Source: Nocardia takedensis NBRC 100417
GTDB lineage: Bacteria; Actinomycetota; Actinomycetes; Mycobacteriales; Mycobacteriaceae
Length of the DNA: 64,000 nucleotides
NCBI RefSeq assembly: GCF_000308695.1
Contig: NZ_BAGG01000060.1
Coordinates: 1-64,000 of the forward strand
Direction: 5' to 3'
A program made the position numbers and the translations under genes. Numbering within the stretch: the stretch's first letter is position 1; each line of letters starts with the position of its first letter. Shown here piece after piece: positions 16,829 through 26,281 of the stretch. A model generated the notes under the pieces. That model ran no database searches and was not told the origin of the DNA. It worked only from the letters and a program-made list of their open reading frames with translations.

Positions 16829-17736
16829 TCGAGATCGCCGGTCTGGGTAAACGATTCGGGCACGTCGCGGCGCTGGACGGTCTGGACCTGACCGTCGCCG
16901 AGGGCGAGATCCACGGCTTCCTCGGCCCCAACGGGGCGGGCAAGTCCACCACCATCCGGGTCCTGCTGGGCATCCTGCGCGCCACCGAGGGGCGGGCGCG
17001 ACTGTTCGGCCGCGACCCGTGGACCGACGCGGTGCGATTGCACCGCGAACTCGCCTACGTCCCGGGCGATGTCACGCTGTGGCCGTCGCTGTCGGGCGGG
17101 GAGACCATCGACCTGCTGGCCCGCATGCGCGGCGGCATCGACACCGCCCGCCGCGACGAACTGATCGAACGGTTCGACCTGGACCCGCGCAAGAAGGCGC
17201 GCACCTACTCCAAGGGCAACCGCCAGAAGGTCGCGCTGGTCTCGGCCTTCGCCTCCGACGTGCGGTTGCTGCTGCTCGACGAACCCACCTCGGGCCTGGA
17301 TCCGTTGATGGAGAAGGTGTTCCGCGAGTGCACGGTGGAGGCCCAGCGGCGGGGGACCACCGTGCTGCTGTCGAGTCACATCCTGTCCGAGGTCGAGGCG
17401 CTGTGCGATCGGGTGACCATCATCCGGGCGGGCCGCACGGTGGAGAGCGGTTCGCTCGCGGACATGCGGCACCTCTCGCGCACTTCCATCACCGCCGAAT
17501 TGCTCGGCGACCCCGGCGATCTGGGCCGCGTGGCCGGTGTCGAGGACATCCAGCGCGACGGCGCGACGCTGCGCTGCCAGGTCGACGGCGAACACCTGGG
17601 CGAGTTGATCCGGATCCTGGGCGACACCGGCGTGCGCAGCCTGACCAGCGCGCCGCCCACCCTCGAGGAGCTGTTCCTGCGGCACTACCACGTGGACCAG
17701 GACGCGCCCGCCGACGCCGAGAAGGTGCGGGCATGA
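16801..17736 (+). CDS. ABC transporter ATP-binding protein (Rv1218c-like)
   Basis: The 311-residue ATPase has Walker [10 protein letters not shown] (near residue 42), a signature motif in the form [15 protein letters not shown], Walker [16 protein letters not shown] and an H-loop [13 protein letters not shown]-terminal extension (about residues 215-311) is typical of drug exporters of the DrrA/tetronasin group. It starts at ATG 16801 with GAGGAGAAGAA before it, inside the end of the TetR gene, and its stop overlaps the permease start by four bases. Together they form an exporter likely to move hydrophobic drugs or lipids out of the cell. Confidence 0.93.
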   Translation: MAEATTDPVIEIAGLGKRFGHVAALDGLDLTVAEGEIHGFLGPNGAGKSTTIRVLLGILRATEGRARLFGRDPWTDAVRLHRELAYVPGDVTLWPSLSGGETIDLLARMRGGIDTARRDELIERFDLDPRKKARTYSKGNRQKVALVSAFASDVRLLLLDEPTSGLDPLMEKVFRECTVEAQRRGTTVLLSSHILSEVEALCDRVTIIRAGRTVESGSLADMRHLSRTSITAELLGDPGDLGRVAGVEDIQRDGATLRCQVDGEHLGELIRILGDTGVRSLTSAPPTLEELFLRHYHVDQDAPADAEKVRA

Positions 17737-19367
17737 CCACCGCCACCGCCGAGAGGTTCGACAGCGCACCGGGTTTCGTTCTCGGCGCCGATTTCGCCGG
17801 CACCGGGCGGATGCTGCGGCTGTTCCTGCGCCGCGACCGCGTGGTGGGGCCGCTGTGGGTGCTGGCCTTCGGGCTGCTGCCCACCTTCTATGTGGCCAGT
17901 ACCACCGGGGTGTACGACACCGACGCCGCGCGCGCCGACTACGCGGCCTCGATCATGGACAGCCCGGCACTGGTCGCCATGTACGGTCCGGTGTTCGGCA
18001 CCGACATCGGCTCGATCGGCCTGTGGAAGGCCGGGCCGTTCTACGCGCTGATCGGCATCGCCACCATCCTCACCGTCATCCGGCACACCCGGGTCGAGGA
18101 GGAGACCGGTCGCGCCGAACTGCTCGGGGCGACCAGCGTCGGGCGCTACGCCGGGCTCACCGCCGCGCTTGCGCTGACCGCCGCGGGATGCGCGCTGGTC
18201 GCGATCCTGGCCGCCGCCGCGTTGGCGGCCGACGGACTGCCCGTCGCCGGGTCGGTGGCCTACGGGCTGACCCTCGGCCTGTCCGGTCTGGCGTGGGCGG
18301 GGATCGCGGCGGTCGCCGCGCAGGTGAGCACCGGCGCGCGGGTCGCGCGCGGGATCGCCTTCGGCGCGCTCGGCGCGGCCTTCGCGATCCGCGCGGTCGG
18401 CGACGCGGGCAACGGCGTGCTGTCCTGGTTCTCACCGCTGGGGTGGTGTATCAACATGCGGCCCTTCGCCGACGAGCGCTGGTGGGTGCTGCTGCCGCTG
18501 GTCGCGCTCGCGGTCCTCGCGGTCGCCGCCGCCTACCTGCTGCTCGACCGCCGTGACCTCGGTTCGGGGCTGATCGCCGAGCGTCCCGGGCCGTCGGCGG
18601 CGGGCCCCGGGCTGTCCGGTCCGCTGGGTCTGGCCTGGCGACTGCACCGCGGCTCGCTGCTGGCCTGGTCGATCGGCTTCCTGCTCTACGGCCTGCTCGT
18701 CGGCGGGGCCATCGACAGCGTCGGCGACATGCTCGAGGACAGTCAGGGCCTGGTGGACACGGTCACCCGGATGGGCGGGTCCGATGTGCTCCAGGATTCG
18801 TTCCTCACCTTCGCCGCGTCGTTCCTGGCGCTGGCGGCGGCGGCCTATTCGATCTCGGCCGTGCTGCGCCTGCACGAGGAGGAGAACAGCCACCGCGGCG
18901 AGACCGTGCTCGCGGGCGCGGTCAGTCGCGGGCGCTACGCCCTGGCCCACGTCGGGACGGCGTTACTGGGCTCCGCGCTGCTGCTGGTGGTGGCGGGCAC
19001 GGCGATCGGCGTCGTGTACGGCGCGATGCACGGCGACCTGCCGGGCAAGCTCGGCGACAGCCTCGGCGCGGCCCTGGTCCAGGTGCCCGCGGTCTGGGTG
19101 GTGACCGGTGTCGCGGTGGCCCTCTACGGCCTGGCGCCTCGTTTCGCCCCGGTCGCCTGGGGCGTGCTCAGCGCCATGCTGGTGGTCTTCTTCCTCGGCG
19201 CGCTGGACGGGTTGCCGCAATGGGTGCTGGACACGGTGCCCTTCGTGCACCCGCCGAAGGTGCCGGGCGCGCCGATGACCTGGACGCCGATCCTGTGGCT
19301 GCTCGCGGTGGCGGCGCTGCTGTGCGTCGTCGGGTTCGCGGGCTTCCGCTGCCGCGACCTGCGCTGA
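17733..19367 (+). CDS. ABC transporter permease, 12-span (tetronasin-exporter type, Rv1217c-like)
   Basis: The 544-residue protein contains two homologous halves of about six membrane spans each (for example [15 protein letters not shown] and [19 protein letters not shown] begin the halves). [20 protein letters not shown] and [23 protein letters not shown] are the matching cytosolic coupling segments, confirming an internal duplication. Length and order match Rv1217c and Streptomyces TnrB3-type permeases. ATG at 17733 overlaps the ATPase stop. No periplasmic partner is encoded, consistent with an exporter. Substrate is unknown. Confidence 0.92.
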   Translation: MTTATAERFDSAPGFVLGADFAGTGRMLRLFLRRDRVVGPLWVLAFGLLPTFYVASTTGVYDTDAARADYAASIMDSPALVAMYGPVFGTDIGSIGLWKAGPFYALIGIATILTVIRHTRVEEETGRAELLGATSVGRYAGLTAALALTAAGCALVAILAAAALAADGLPVAGSVAYGLTLGLSGLAWAGIAAVAAQVSTGARVARGIAFGALGAAFAIRAVGDAGNGVLSWFSPLGWCINMRPFADERWWVLLPLVALAVLAVAAAYLLLDRRDLGSGLIAERPGPSAAGPGLSGPLGLAWRLHRGSLLAWSIGFLLYGLLVGGAIDSVGDMLEDSQGLVDTVTRMGGSDVLQDSFLTFAASFLALAAAAYSISAVLRLHEEENSHRGETVLAGAVSRGRYALAHVGTALLGSALLLVVAGTAIGVVYGAMHGDLPGKLGDSLGAALVQVPAVWVVTGVAVALYGLAPRFAPVAWGVLSAMLVVFFLGALDGLPQWVLDTVPFVHPPKVPGAPMTWTPILWLLAVAALLCVVGFAGFRCRDLR

Positions 19368-19524
19368 GTCGCCGCCCCATGCCGAATCCGTGTGTGTCGT
19401 AAGCGTGTTCGCGCGCACCGACGGACCGGTCGGATCGGCGCGATGCGATTCTCGTCACAGCGTCGACACCCGTGCTGACCGGGGCCTGTGCGGGAACCCG
19501 GGGTGAGTGACTAACTTCGCGAGC

Positions 19525-21126
19525 ATGGGTTCCGAAGTACTCTCGGTGGTGGACGAGGCGATCCCGCAGACCGAAACCGGTCGCCGCGGCAGACTGTGGC
19601 CGCGCAGACTCCTGCGCGTCCCGGTGGTGACCCAGGCGGTCGGCATGCTCGTCGCCGACCGGCAGGCCACCGCCGACAGCATCGTCTCCGCGCCGACTCC
19701 GCTGCAACCGATCGACCTGACCGACGACGCCCGCGTCGCCGAAGTGCTCGATCTGGCGGTACGCGTCGGCGAGGTGGTGCTGGCCTCGGGAACGGGCGTG
19801 ATCGACACCACCGCCCAGGTCCGCTTCATCGCCGCCACCTACGGGCTGGCCCGCTGCGATATCGACGTCACCTACGACGCCATCCGCATCTGGGCCGACC
19901 GGGGGCCGCGACTACCACCGGCCAGCACCATGCGCGTCGTGCACTACCGCGCCATGGACTTCACCCGGCTGGCCGCGGTGGACCGGCTCACCCGGCGCAT
20001 CCGCACCCAGGTGGTGCCGCCCGAGGACGCGCGCGAGGCGCTGGACGCCATCGTCGCCGCGCCCCACCCCTATCACCGCTGGGCCGCCACCTTCGCGTGG
20101 TCGCTGCTGGCCGCGGCCATCGGCGCGCTGCTCGGCGGCGGCTGGCTGGTCGCGCTGGTCAGCTTCGCGGCCACCGCCGCCATCGACCGCGTCAACCGGG
20201 TGCTCAACCGCTACGGGCTCCCGTTCTTCTTCCAGCACATGGCAGGCGGCGTGGTCGCGGCCAGTCCGGCGATCGTGCTGTCCACCCTGGCCGAACCGCT
20301 CGGTCTCGCGGTCGACCCGACGCTGATCATCGCGGCCGGGATCACCGTGCTGCTCAGTGGTCTGCAACTGGTCGGCGCGGTCCAGGACGCCATCACCGGC
20401 GCGCCCATCACCGCCTCGGCGCGCCTGCTCGAGGTCATGATGATGACCGGCGGCATCGTCGCGGGCATCGTGCTGGCGCTGCGGCTGGCCCAGGTCGTCG
20501 GCGCGACCGTCCCCGCGATCGACATGGTCTCCGGCCGCGACATCACCGATCTGCCCGTCAAACTCGTCGCGGGCGCGGTGGCCGCGTTCGCCTTCGCGCT
20601 GGCCTGCTACGCGGAGAAACGCGCGCTGGCCGCGGCGGCGTTCGGCGGCGCGGCGGGCATCATCGTCTACCTGCTGGTCGAACACGCCGGCTTCGGACCG
20701 GTGGTCTCCTCCGGCGTCGCGGCCACCGTCGTCGGCCTGGCGGGCGGTCTGATGGCCCGCCGCGCGCTGACGCCGCCGCTGGTCGTCGCGGTCGCGGGCA
20801 TCACGCCGCTGCTGCCCGGTCTGAAGGTCTATCGCGGGCTGTACGCGCTGCTCAACGACGAAGTGTTGCTCGGCATGAACCAGTTGCTCTCGGCGTTCGG
20901 CATCGGCTGCGCGCTCGCGGCGGGCGTCACCCTCGGCGAATGGTTCGACCGCTCCCAGTTGCGTCCGCGGATCCTGCGCCGCTTCGGTTCGCTGCGCAGG
21001 CCGACCGTGCGCAGACGCAGGCGACTGTCGCTGGTGCGCGAGAACCGCCCGCCGACCCAGGGCCGCCGCACCGCCAAGCGGTCGACCGGACCGGGCGGTC
21101 GGCCCGATGCGCCGCGTGCCGACTGA
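19525..21126 (+). CDS. Threonine/serine exporter family protein (ThrE)
   Basis: ThrE proteins export threonine and serine using the proton gradient. This 533-residue protein has the family layout: a cytosolic N-terminal hydrolase-like part (ATYGLARCDIDVTYDAIRIW ... DFTRLAAVDRLTRRI), then about ten membrane spans from AATFAWSLLAAAIGALLGG to FGIGCALAAGVTLGEW, and a basic C-terminal tail rich in arginine. The motif HMAGGVVAASPAI and GITPLLPGLKVYRGLYALL occur in the family. Start is uncertain between GTG 19507 and ATG 19525; no strong ribosome site is seen. Corynebacterium ThrE (489 residues) is the reference. Confidence 0.85.
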   Translation: MGSEVLSVVDEAIPQTETGRRGRLWPRRLLRVPVVTQAVGMLVADRQATADSIVSAPTPLQPIDLTDDARVAEVLDLAVRVGEVVLASGTGVIDTTAQVRFIAATYGLARCDIDVTYDAIRIWADRGPRLPPASTMRVVHYRAMDFTRLAAVDRLTRRIRTQVVPPEDAREALDAIVAAPHPYHRWAATFAWSLLAAAIGALLGGGWLVALVSFAATAAIDRVNRVLNRYGLPFFFQHMAGGVVAASPAIVLSTLAEPLGLAVDPTLIIAAGITVLLSGLQLVGAVQDAITGAPITASARLLEVMMMTGGIVAGIVLALRLAQVVGATVPAIDMVSGRDITDLPVKLVAGAVAAFAFALACYAEKRALAAAAFGGAAGIIVYLLVEHAGFGPVVSSGVAATVVGLAGGLMARRALTPPLVVAVAGITPLLPGLKVYRGLYALLNDEVLLGMNQLLSAFGIGCALAAGVTLGEWFDRSQLRPRILRRFGSLRRPTVRRRRRLSLVRENRPPTQGRRTAKRSTGPGGRPDAPRAD

Positions 21127-21234
21127 ACGAGGCCGGTGAACGACGGAGCGCCGCATCCCCGCTCCGGATTCCGGTATCGTTGTGCCGCTGGTCAGGGTTG
21201 CCGGCGCTCCAGGCGATGGCGAGGTGGTTCGGAC

Positions 21235-21900
21235 GTGTCGGATACAGCAATACCGTTCTCCACGCAGATCCGCACGGCCACCGAACGCCAACATGCCGAG
21301 GCCGAGAACTCCTCGTTCATCACCGACATGCTCGGCGGCGGTCTCGGCATCGCCTCGTATCAGCGCTACACCGTGCAGTTGTGGTTCATCTACCGCGCGC
21401 TGGAATCGCGCTGGGACGCCCTGGCCCAGGATCCGGTGGCCGCGCCGTTCATCCGGCCCGAACTCGCGCGCACCGCGGAACTGGAACGCGATCTCGCGCA
21501 CCTGATCGGGCCCGCCTGGCGCGAGCACCTCTCGGCGCTGCCCGCGACCGCGGCCTACGCCGCGCGCATCGAGGAGTGCGCCCGCGACTGGCCCGCCGGC
21601 TACATCGCCCACCACTACACCCGCTACCTCGGCGACCTGTCGGGCGGGCAGGTCATCCGCGGCACCGCCGAGAAGCTGTGGGATCTGCCCCGGCGCGGTG
21701 ACGGCGTGCGGTTCTACGTCTTCGACGGTATCGGCAATCCGGCCGCCTTCAAACGCGAGTACCGCGCGCTGCTGGACGCCTTGCCCCTCGACGATCTCGA
21801 ACGCCGCCGCGTCCTGGACGAGGGGCAGCGCGCCTTCGCGCTCAACACCGCGCTGTTCGCCGAACTCGGCGCCGAATTCCCGGCGCGCAAACCCGGCTGA
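21235..21900 (+). CDS. hmuO: Heme oxygenase, HmuO-type, biliverdin-producing
   Basis: The 221-residue enzyme opens heme to biliverdin, carbon monoxide and iron. The proximal heme histidine lies in RTATERQHAEAENSSFITDML (corynebacterial HmuO has a closely similar segment), and the distal helix is YLGDLSGGQVIRG, with the GDLSGG glycines that bend over the heme. Further family marks are HHYTRYLGDLSGG and FYVFDGIGNPAAFKREYRALLD. The GTG at 21235 has GAGGTGG upstream and fits the family start; an in-frame upstream codon adds an unlike leader. It probably supports iron acquisition from heme, though no heme uptake genes are adjacent. Confidence 0.93.
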   Translation: MSDTAIPFSTQIRTATERQHAEAENSSFITDMLGGGLGIASYQRYTVQLWFIYRALESRWDALAQDPVAAPFIRPELARTAELERDLAHLIGPAWREHLSALPATAAYAARIEECARDWPAGYIAHHYTRYLGDLSGGQVIRGTAEKLWDLPRRGDGVRFYVFDGIGNPAAFKREYRALLDALPLDDLERRRVLDEGQRAFALNTALFAELGAEFPARKPG

Positions 21901-21930
21901 ACCGGCGAAGGGTTGGCCCGGCCCGTCGGC

Positions 21931-22827
21931 TCAGCCCGGCCCGTAGGTCAGCAGAGCCGTGACCACGAACCACAGCACCCACACGAACCCGATCACCATG
22001 CCCGCGGTGAGCAGCACGCGCATGAACCCGCGGCCCATGTTGATATCGCCCGCCTCGCGAGGGTAGAGCTTCCACGGGCTGTACCACGGGGCCTCGATGG
22101 CGTAGGCGGGCGAGCGGGCCTCGCGTTCGGCGCGCTCCATCTCCTCGGCGTAGGCCTCGGCCTGGGCCTGCTGCGGGCCGCCGTGCCACAGCGTGACATC
22201 GATCGGACCGAGGAAGCCCTCGTTGATCAGATCCTGCGGGGCGGGCAGATAGGGCAGGATGCCCAGCCCGCGGAACGCCACCGCCACGTCGTTGGCCGTC
22301 CACAGGTGCTTCTCCGATTCGGCCAGCGCCTGGAAGTAGTGGCGCAACCGATTCGGGTCGTTGCCCAGGATGACGTCGAAACTCGGATCGCTCCAGGACT
22401 GCTGGACCTTCAACTCCGAACCCGCCGCCGGGATCACCAGCGCGACGCCGTGCACCGCCCGCTGCCCGAGGCCGCGCGCGGCCAACCAGTTCTGCAACGC
22501 GAAGGTGTGGTCGCGGGATCGGTCCAGCGGCGTACGCTTGTCACTGCCCTCGAACGGCGCGGGCACGCCGTCGATGGTCCAGTCGCCGTTGAGCGGGATC
22601 TCCAGCACGCCCTCGCGACTGTCGGTCAGCGCCTCGGCCTCGATCACCACGCAACTGGTCGGCGTCCACACCACCGCGTCGAACTGGTGCAGGCGCTCCT
22701 CGTGGAACAGCCCGCAGTTGATCGTGGCCACCCCGTGCGGACTGCCGGGGTCCTTCCAGGTGCGCAACCAATCCATCAGCGCCCGTTCGGCGTTCGCGCC
22801 TGTCGGGTTCTGCACTCGCACGAGCAT
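21931..22827 (-). CDS. NERD-like domain protein with a C-terminal membrane anchor
   Basis: The 298-residue protein has an N-terminal region (ANAERALMDWLRTWKDP, INCGLFHEERLHQFDAVVWTPTSCVVIEAEALTD) that resembles the nuclease-related NERD domain, in which an E...D...E-x-E/K pattern forms a restriction-like core. The last 35 residues form one hydrophobic span (LLTAGMVIGFVWVLWFVVTALL). A charged helical stretch (AQAEAYAEEMERAEREAR) precedes it. The start at 22827 follows GAAGGGCGG; the codons to 22899 are unlikely. The function of actinobacterial members is unknown. Domain assignment is by motif only. Confidence 0.6.
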   Translation of the reverse strand: MLVRVQNPTGANAERALMDWLRTWKDPGSPHGVATINCGLFHEERLHQFDAVVWTPTSCVVIEAEALTDSREGVLEIPLNGDWTIDGVPAPFEGSDKRTPLDRSRDHTFALQNWLAARGLGQRAVHGVALVIPAAGSELKVQQSWSDPSFDVILGNDPNRLRHYFQALAESEKHLWTANDVAVAFRGLGILPYLPAPQDLINEGFLGPIDVTLWHGGPQQAQAEAYAEEMERAEREARSPAYAIEAPWYSPWKLYPREAGDINMGRGFMRVLLTAGMVIGFVWVLWFVVTALLTYGPG

Positions 22828-22922
22828 TCGCGACCGCCCTTCACGTCGTGTCGACAGGGCAAGGATACGAGTCGCACGGCGGTGCGCGCCCGCGGACACG
22901 CCTCATCCGCGGCGCGCGGGCC

Positions 22923-24326
22923 TCATTCGGGGAGTTCGGCGGTCACCTTCCCGGCCTTGACCGCGGCCACCAGTTCGGCGTGGTCGGCTTCGGTACGGTC
23001 GGCGTAGCGCACCGCGAACGCGGCCACGGCGTCGTCGAATTCCTCGGCGTCGTCGAGATAGGCGGCGGTCAGCCGCGGATCCAACGACCGGGCGTGCGCG
23101 CGAGCCAGCAGCGCGCCCGCGAGCCTGCCGTAGTCGTCCAGGTCGCCCGCCTCCAGGGCGGCCGGGTCGATGGCGCCCTTGAGATTGCGGAACTGCCGGA
23201 CGATGAACGGCAGTTCCCGCTCCCCGAGGCGCACCGAGGTCCAGCCGAGCAGGATGTCGGTCTCGGCCTGAACCAGTCTGGCCCCCCGCACGATTCGCTC
23301 GCCCTCGTGCCGGGCCGGACGCGGCGGTAGATACGGCGCCAGCGCGGACGGAATGGACTGCTTGAGTTGCAACACCAGCGATTCGCCGTCGTTGCCGTGC
23401 AGCAGCGCCACGTAGCTGTGCAGGCCGACGCTGCCGGTGCCGACGATGCGGAAGGCGATGTCGGACACCGCGAACCGGGCGATCAGGTTGCGCCGCGACT
23501 CGCGCAGGGTGTCGGTGTAGTTCTCGAGTCCGTCGATGACGGCCGCGGCCACCGACTCCTCGACGGCGGTGAGAACCGGTGGGTCGCTGACGAATCGGTG
23601 TCTGCGCACACCGGTGACGTGATCGTCGATGTGCTCGGTCCACTTCGCGACGACCTTGTCACTGGTGTTCTTGCGCGCCTTCTTCGCGGCCTTCTTGAAA
23701 TCGTCGAGCAGGTCCTCGGCCTGCGCCGCGCCGAGTATCGACTCGTCGGGCAGCGCGCTCCAGGACCGCAGGAACGGCATCTCGGCCAACTGCTCGGTCG
23801 CGAGTCGGTAGGAGCGGGCCGCGTCGCGTGCCGCGGCGGCGCAGGCGTCCTCGCCGACCCCCGATTCGCGTCCGGCCAGCACCAGACTCGCCGCCAACCG
23901 TTCGACGTCCCACTCCCACGGACCCACGATGGTCTCGTCGAAATCGTTGATGTCCATGACGATGCCGCCGCTCTGGGTGCCGTAGAGCCCGAAGTTGGCG
24001 GCGTGGGCGTCCCCGCAGATCTGCGCGTCCAGACCGCTGACCGGTCCGTGCGCGAGATCGGCGGCCATCAACCCCGCCGCGCCGCGGTAGAAGGTGAACG
24101 GCCCCGACATCATCCGCCCCACCCGCAGCGGCACCAGGTGCCCCAAACGGTTCGCGTGCGCGGCCGCGAGGAAATCGAGCACCTCGGGCCTGCCCGGACC
24201 GGCGGCCGCTCGGTCCCTGACACCGACGGGCACGCGCTCGCGCAACGCGCGTCCCCGCGCCCGCACCTCGTCGGCGGATACGAAGGTCCGCAGGTCGATC
24301 CCACTGTCTGACACCTGCAGAACCAT
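22923..24326 (-). CDS. DUF2252 family protein (kinase-like fold suspected)
   Basis: The 467-residue protein matches DUF2252: FLAAAHANRLGHLVPLRVGRMMSGPFTFYRGAAGLMAADL, then CGDAHAANFGLYGTQSGGIVMDINDFDETIVGPWEWDVERLAASLVLA, and VGTGSVGLHSYVALLHG. The GDAHAANF ... INDFDE pair resembles the catalytic loop and metal-binding acid of aminoglycoside-phosphotransferase-like kinases, so a phosphotransfer role is an inference. The ATG at 24326 has GGAG nearby and a divergent promoter shared with the CDP-alcohol transferase. The real substrate is unknown. Confidence 0.82.
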   Translation of the reverse strand: MVLQVSDSGIDLRTFVSADEVRARGRALRERVPVGVRDRAAAGPGRPEVLDFLAAAHANRLGHLVPLRVGRMMSGPFTFYRGAAGLMAADLAHGPVSGLDAQICGDAHAANFGLYGTQSGGIVMDINDFDETIVGPWEWDVERLAASLVLAGRESGVGEDACAAAARDAARSYRLATEQLAEMPFLRSWSALPDESILGAAQAEDLLDDFKKAAKKARKNTSDKVVAKWTEHIDDHVTGVRRHRFVSDPPVLTAVEESVAAAVIDGLENYTDTLRESRRNLIARFAVSDIAFRIVGTGSVGLHSYVALLHGNDGESLVLQLKQSIPSALAPYLPPRPARHEGERIVRGARLVQAETDILLGWTSVRLGERELPFIVRQFRNLKGAIDPAALEAGDLDDYGRLAGALLARAHARSLDPRLTAAYLDDAEEFDDAVAAFAVRYADRTEADHAELVAAVKAGKVTAELPE

Positions 24327-24462
24327 AAATCTCCGCGTCCTCGCGCGCAGGCCAGGGGTGTACCGAGGCCGTGGGCGATCATGCGTCGGGCGCGCGACTG
24401 TGAGAAGTCCCGCCGGCGTGCCCGGATGGCGCGCCACCCCCGCGGTGCGGTTAGCTGGATCG

Positions 24463-25119
24463 GTGACAACCGAATCGGGGACCTCGGAACCGGGTGGGCG
24501 GGCCGACTCCGACGCCGTGAGCGGCGTGCGCGCGATCTTCGCCGACCGCGTCCTGACCGTCCCGAACGTGCTCAGTGTCATCAGACTCGTCGGCGTCCCG
24601 GTGTTCGTGTGGCTGCTGCTGGTCGAGCACGCCTACGGCTGGGCCTTCGCGCTGCTCGTGGCCAGCGGCGTCACCGACTTCCTGGACGGGAAGCTGGCCA
24701 GACTGCTGGACCAGTCCTCCAGGCTGGGCGCGCTGCTCGACCCGTTCGTGGACCGGCTCTACGTGGTCACCACGCTGGTCGCCTTCGTCGTCGACGGGCT
24801 GATCCCGTGGTGGATCGCGGTGGTCCTGATCGGGCGCGACCTGGTGCTGACCCTGACCCTCGGCATCTACCGGCGGCGCGATCTGGACCCGCCGGAGGTC
24901 ATCTACCTGGGCAAGGCCGCCACCTTCGCGCTGATGTCGGCGCTGCCGTGGGTGCTGGCCGGGCGGATGGACTGGCCGTTGGCGGGTTTCGGGCACGCCT
25001 TCGGCTGGGCATTCCTGATCTGGGGCACGGCGGTCTACGTGTGGACCGGGCTGTTGTACCTGGGTAAGGCCGTCGCGGTGGCGCGGGCCATACCGGCTGT
25101 GCCGCAGCGCCGCCCGTAG
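24463..25119 (+). CDS. CDP-alcohol phosphatidyltransferase (PgsA2-like, Rv1822-like)
   Basis: The 218-residue membrane enzyme uses CDP-diacylglycerol to make a phospholipid headgroup ester. The signature D-G-x2-A-R-x8-G-x3-D-x3-D is present as DFLDGKLARLLDQSSRLGALL, followed by DPFVDR (near residues 81-106). Four or five hydrophobic spans surround it. Its place just before gcvH and garA matches M. tuberculosis Rv1822 (pgsA2), though the Rv1823-Rv1825 genes are missing in between. GTG at 24463 is the chosen start; sequence upstream of it belongs to another frame's shadow. Substrate could be glycerol-3-phosphate or another alcohol. Confidence 0.88.
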   Translation: MTTESGTSEPGGRADSDAVSGVRAIFADRVLTVPNVLSVIRLVGVPVFVWLLLVEHAYGWAFALLVASGVTDFLDGKLARLLDQSSRLGALLDPFVDRLYVVTTLVAFVVDGLIPWWIAVVLIGRDLVLTLTLGIYRRRDLDPPEVIYLGKAATFALMSALPWVLAGRMDWPLAGFGHAFGWAFLIWGTAVYVWTGLLYLGKAVAVARAIPAVPQRRP

Positions 25120-25194
25120 GACCGACGTCGGGTCGGACGCGGCGGGGAGTCTCTAATAGAGTTGCCATCGACTTCGACGAGAAAGGACGGCCTC

Positions 25195-25593
25195 GTGACC
25201 CAGACCCCCGAGGATCTGCGCTACACGGAAGAGCACGAGTGGGTGCTGCGCGTCGACCCCACGACGGTCCGGGTCGGTATCACCGACTACGCCCAGTCAC
25301 AGCTGGGTGACGTCGTGTTCGTCCAATTGCCCGAGACCGACAGCGAGGTCGTCTCGGGCGAGAGCATCGCCGAGGTGGAGTCGACCAAGAGCGTCTCCGA
25401 CATCTACGCCCCGCTGACCGCGAAAGTCGTTGCCGTCAACGAGGAGTTGGCGCAGGCGCCGGAGACGCTGAACGCGGATCCCTACGGCGCGGGTTGGCTG
25501 TTCGAGTTGCGGGTCGCGGACGCCGCCGGACTCGACGCCGACCTCGGTGAACTGCTGGATGCGGCGGGTTATCAAGGAGTTATCGGGGGCTGA
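25195..25593 (+). CDS. gcvH: Glycine cleavage system H protein
   Basis: The 132-residue lipoyl carrier shuttles the aminomethyl group between P, T and L proteins of the glycine cleavage system. The lipoylated lysine is in AEVESTKSVSDIYAP (lysine near residue 65), and YTEEHEWVLRV, VGITDYAQSQLGDVVFVQLPE and NADPYGAGWLFEL are hallmarks. GTG at 25195 has AAAGGA about 8 bases before it. It lies 69 bases after the phosphatidyltransferase. GcvP is encoded about 3.4 kb downstream; GcvT and the lipoyl enzymes are not in the window. Confidence 0.96.
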   Translation: MTQTPEDLRYTEEHEWVLRVDPTTVRVGITDYAQSQLGDVVFVQLPETDSEVVSGESIAEVESTKSVSDIYAPLTAKVVAVNEELAQAPETLNADPYGAGWLFELRVADAAGLDADLGELLDAAGYQGVIGG

Positions 25594-25758
25594 GCCGGCC
25601 TTCCCGGTTCTACCTGCACGGGCACGCCCCGGCAGGGTACGGTCAATGCCAACAGATGTCCGGCGGTGGATGGCCGTGTTCGCAGCGGCGCGGCACGTCG
25701 TGTCGAAGAGGACATCACCTGCTTGTATGGATAATCAGGTTCGAGGAGGAGAGAAACG

Positions 25759-26244
25759 GTGAGCGAGAACAAAGACCCGGGTTACCAGGAGACCGCGGCC
25801 GAGACTACGTCGGTCTTCCGCGCGGATTTCCTGAACGAGGTCGAGGCGTCGCGCTCCGGAGAGCCGACCGGCGAACAGCCGGTCCAAGGGGTCGAGGGTC
25901 TGCCCGTCGGTGCGGCCCTCTTGGTCGTCAAGCGCGGTCCGAACGCGGGATCGCGATTCCTACTCGATCAGCCGACCACGTCGGCGGGCCGCCATCCCGA
26001 CAGTGACATCTTTCTCGACGACGTCACCGTCAGCCGTCGCCACGCCGAGTTCCGGCAGGACGACGACACCTTCCAGGTCGTGGATGTCGGCAGCCTGAAC
26101 GGCACCTACGTCAACCGTGAGCCGGTGGACTCCTCGGAGTTGCAGAACGGCGACGAGGTGCAGATCGGCAAGTTCCGGCTGGTCTTCCTGACCGGCCCGC
26201 GCGCGCAGGTCAACGAGCCGTCGGCGGGTGCGGGCAGCCTGTGA
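25759..26244 (+). CDS. garA: GarA: FHA-domain regulator of central nitrogen and carbon metabolism
   Basis: GarA inhibits 2-oxoglutarate dehydrogenase (KGD) and glutamate dehydrogenase and activates glutamate synthase; phosphorylation by PknB or PknG of an N-terminal threonine closes it off. The ETTSVFRADFLNEVE motif at residues 15-29 keeps both tandem threonines. The FHA domain (about residues 50-145) shows AGRHPDSDIFLDDVTVSRRHAEF and DVGSLNGTYVNR. At 161 residues it is the usual length. GTG start at 25759 with GAGGAGGAG upstream. Neighbours gcvH and an Rv1828-like MerR gene match the mycobacterial order. Confidence 0.96.
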   Translation: MSENKDPGYQETAAETTSVFRADFLNEVEASRSGEPTGEQPVQGVEGLPVGAALLVVKRGPNAGSRFLLDQPTTSAGRHPDSDIFLDDVTVSRRHAEFRQDDDTFQVVDVGSLNGTYVNREPVDSSELQNGDEVQIGKFRLVFLTGPRAQVNEPSAGAGSL

Positions 26245-26281
26245 ACGAGACGGCGCTCGCGATCACGCAGGACGCGGCGCT

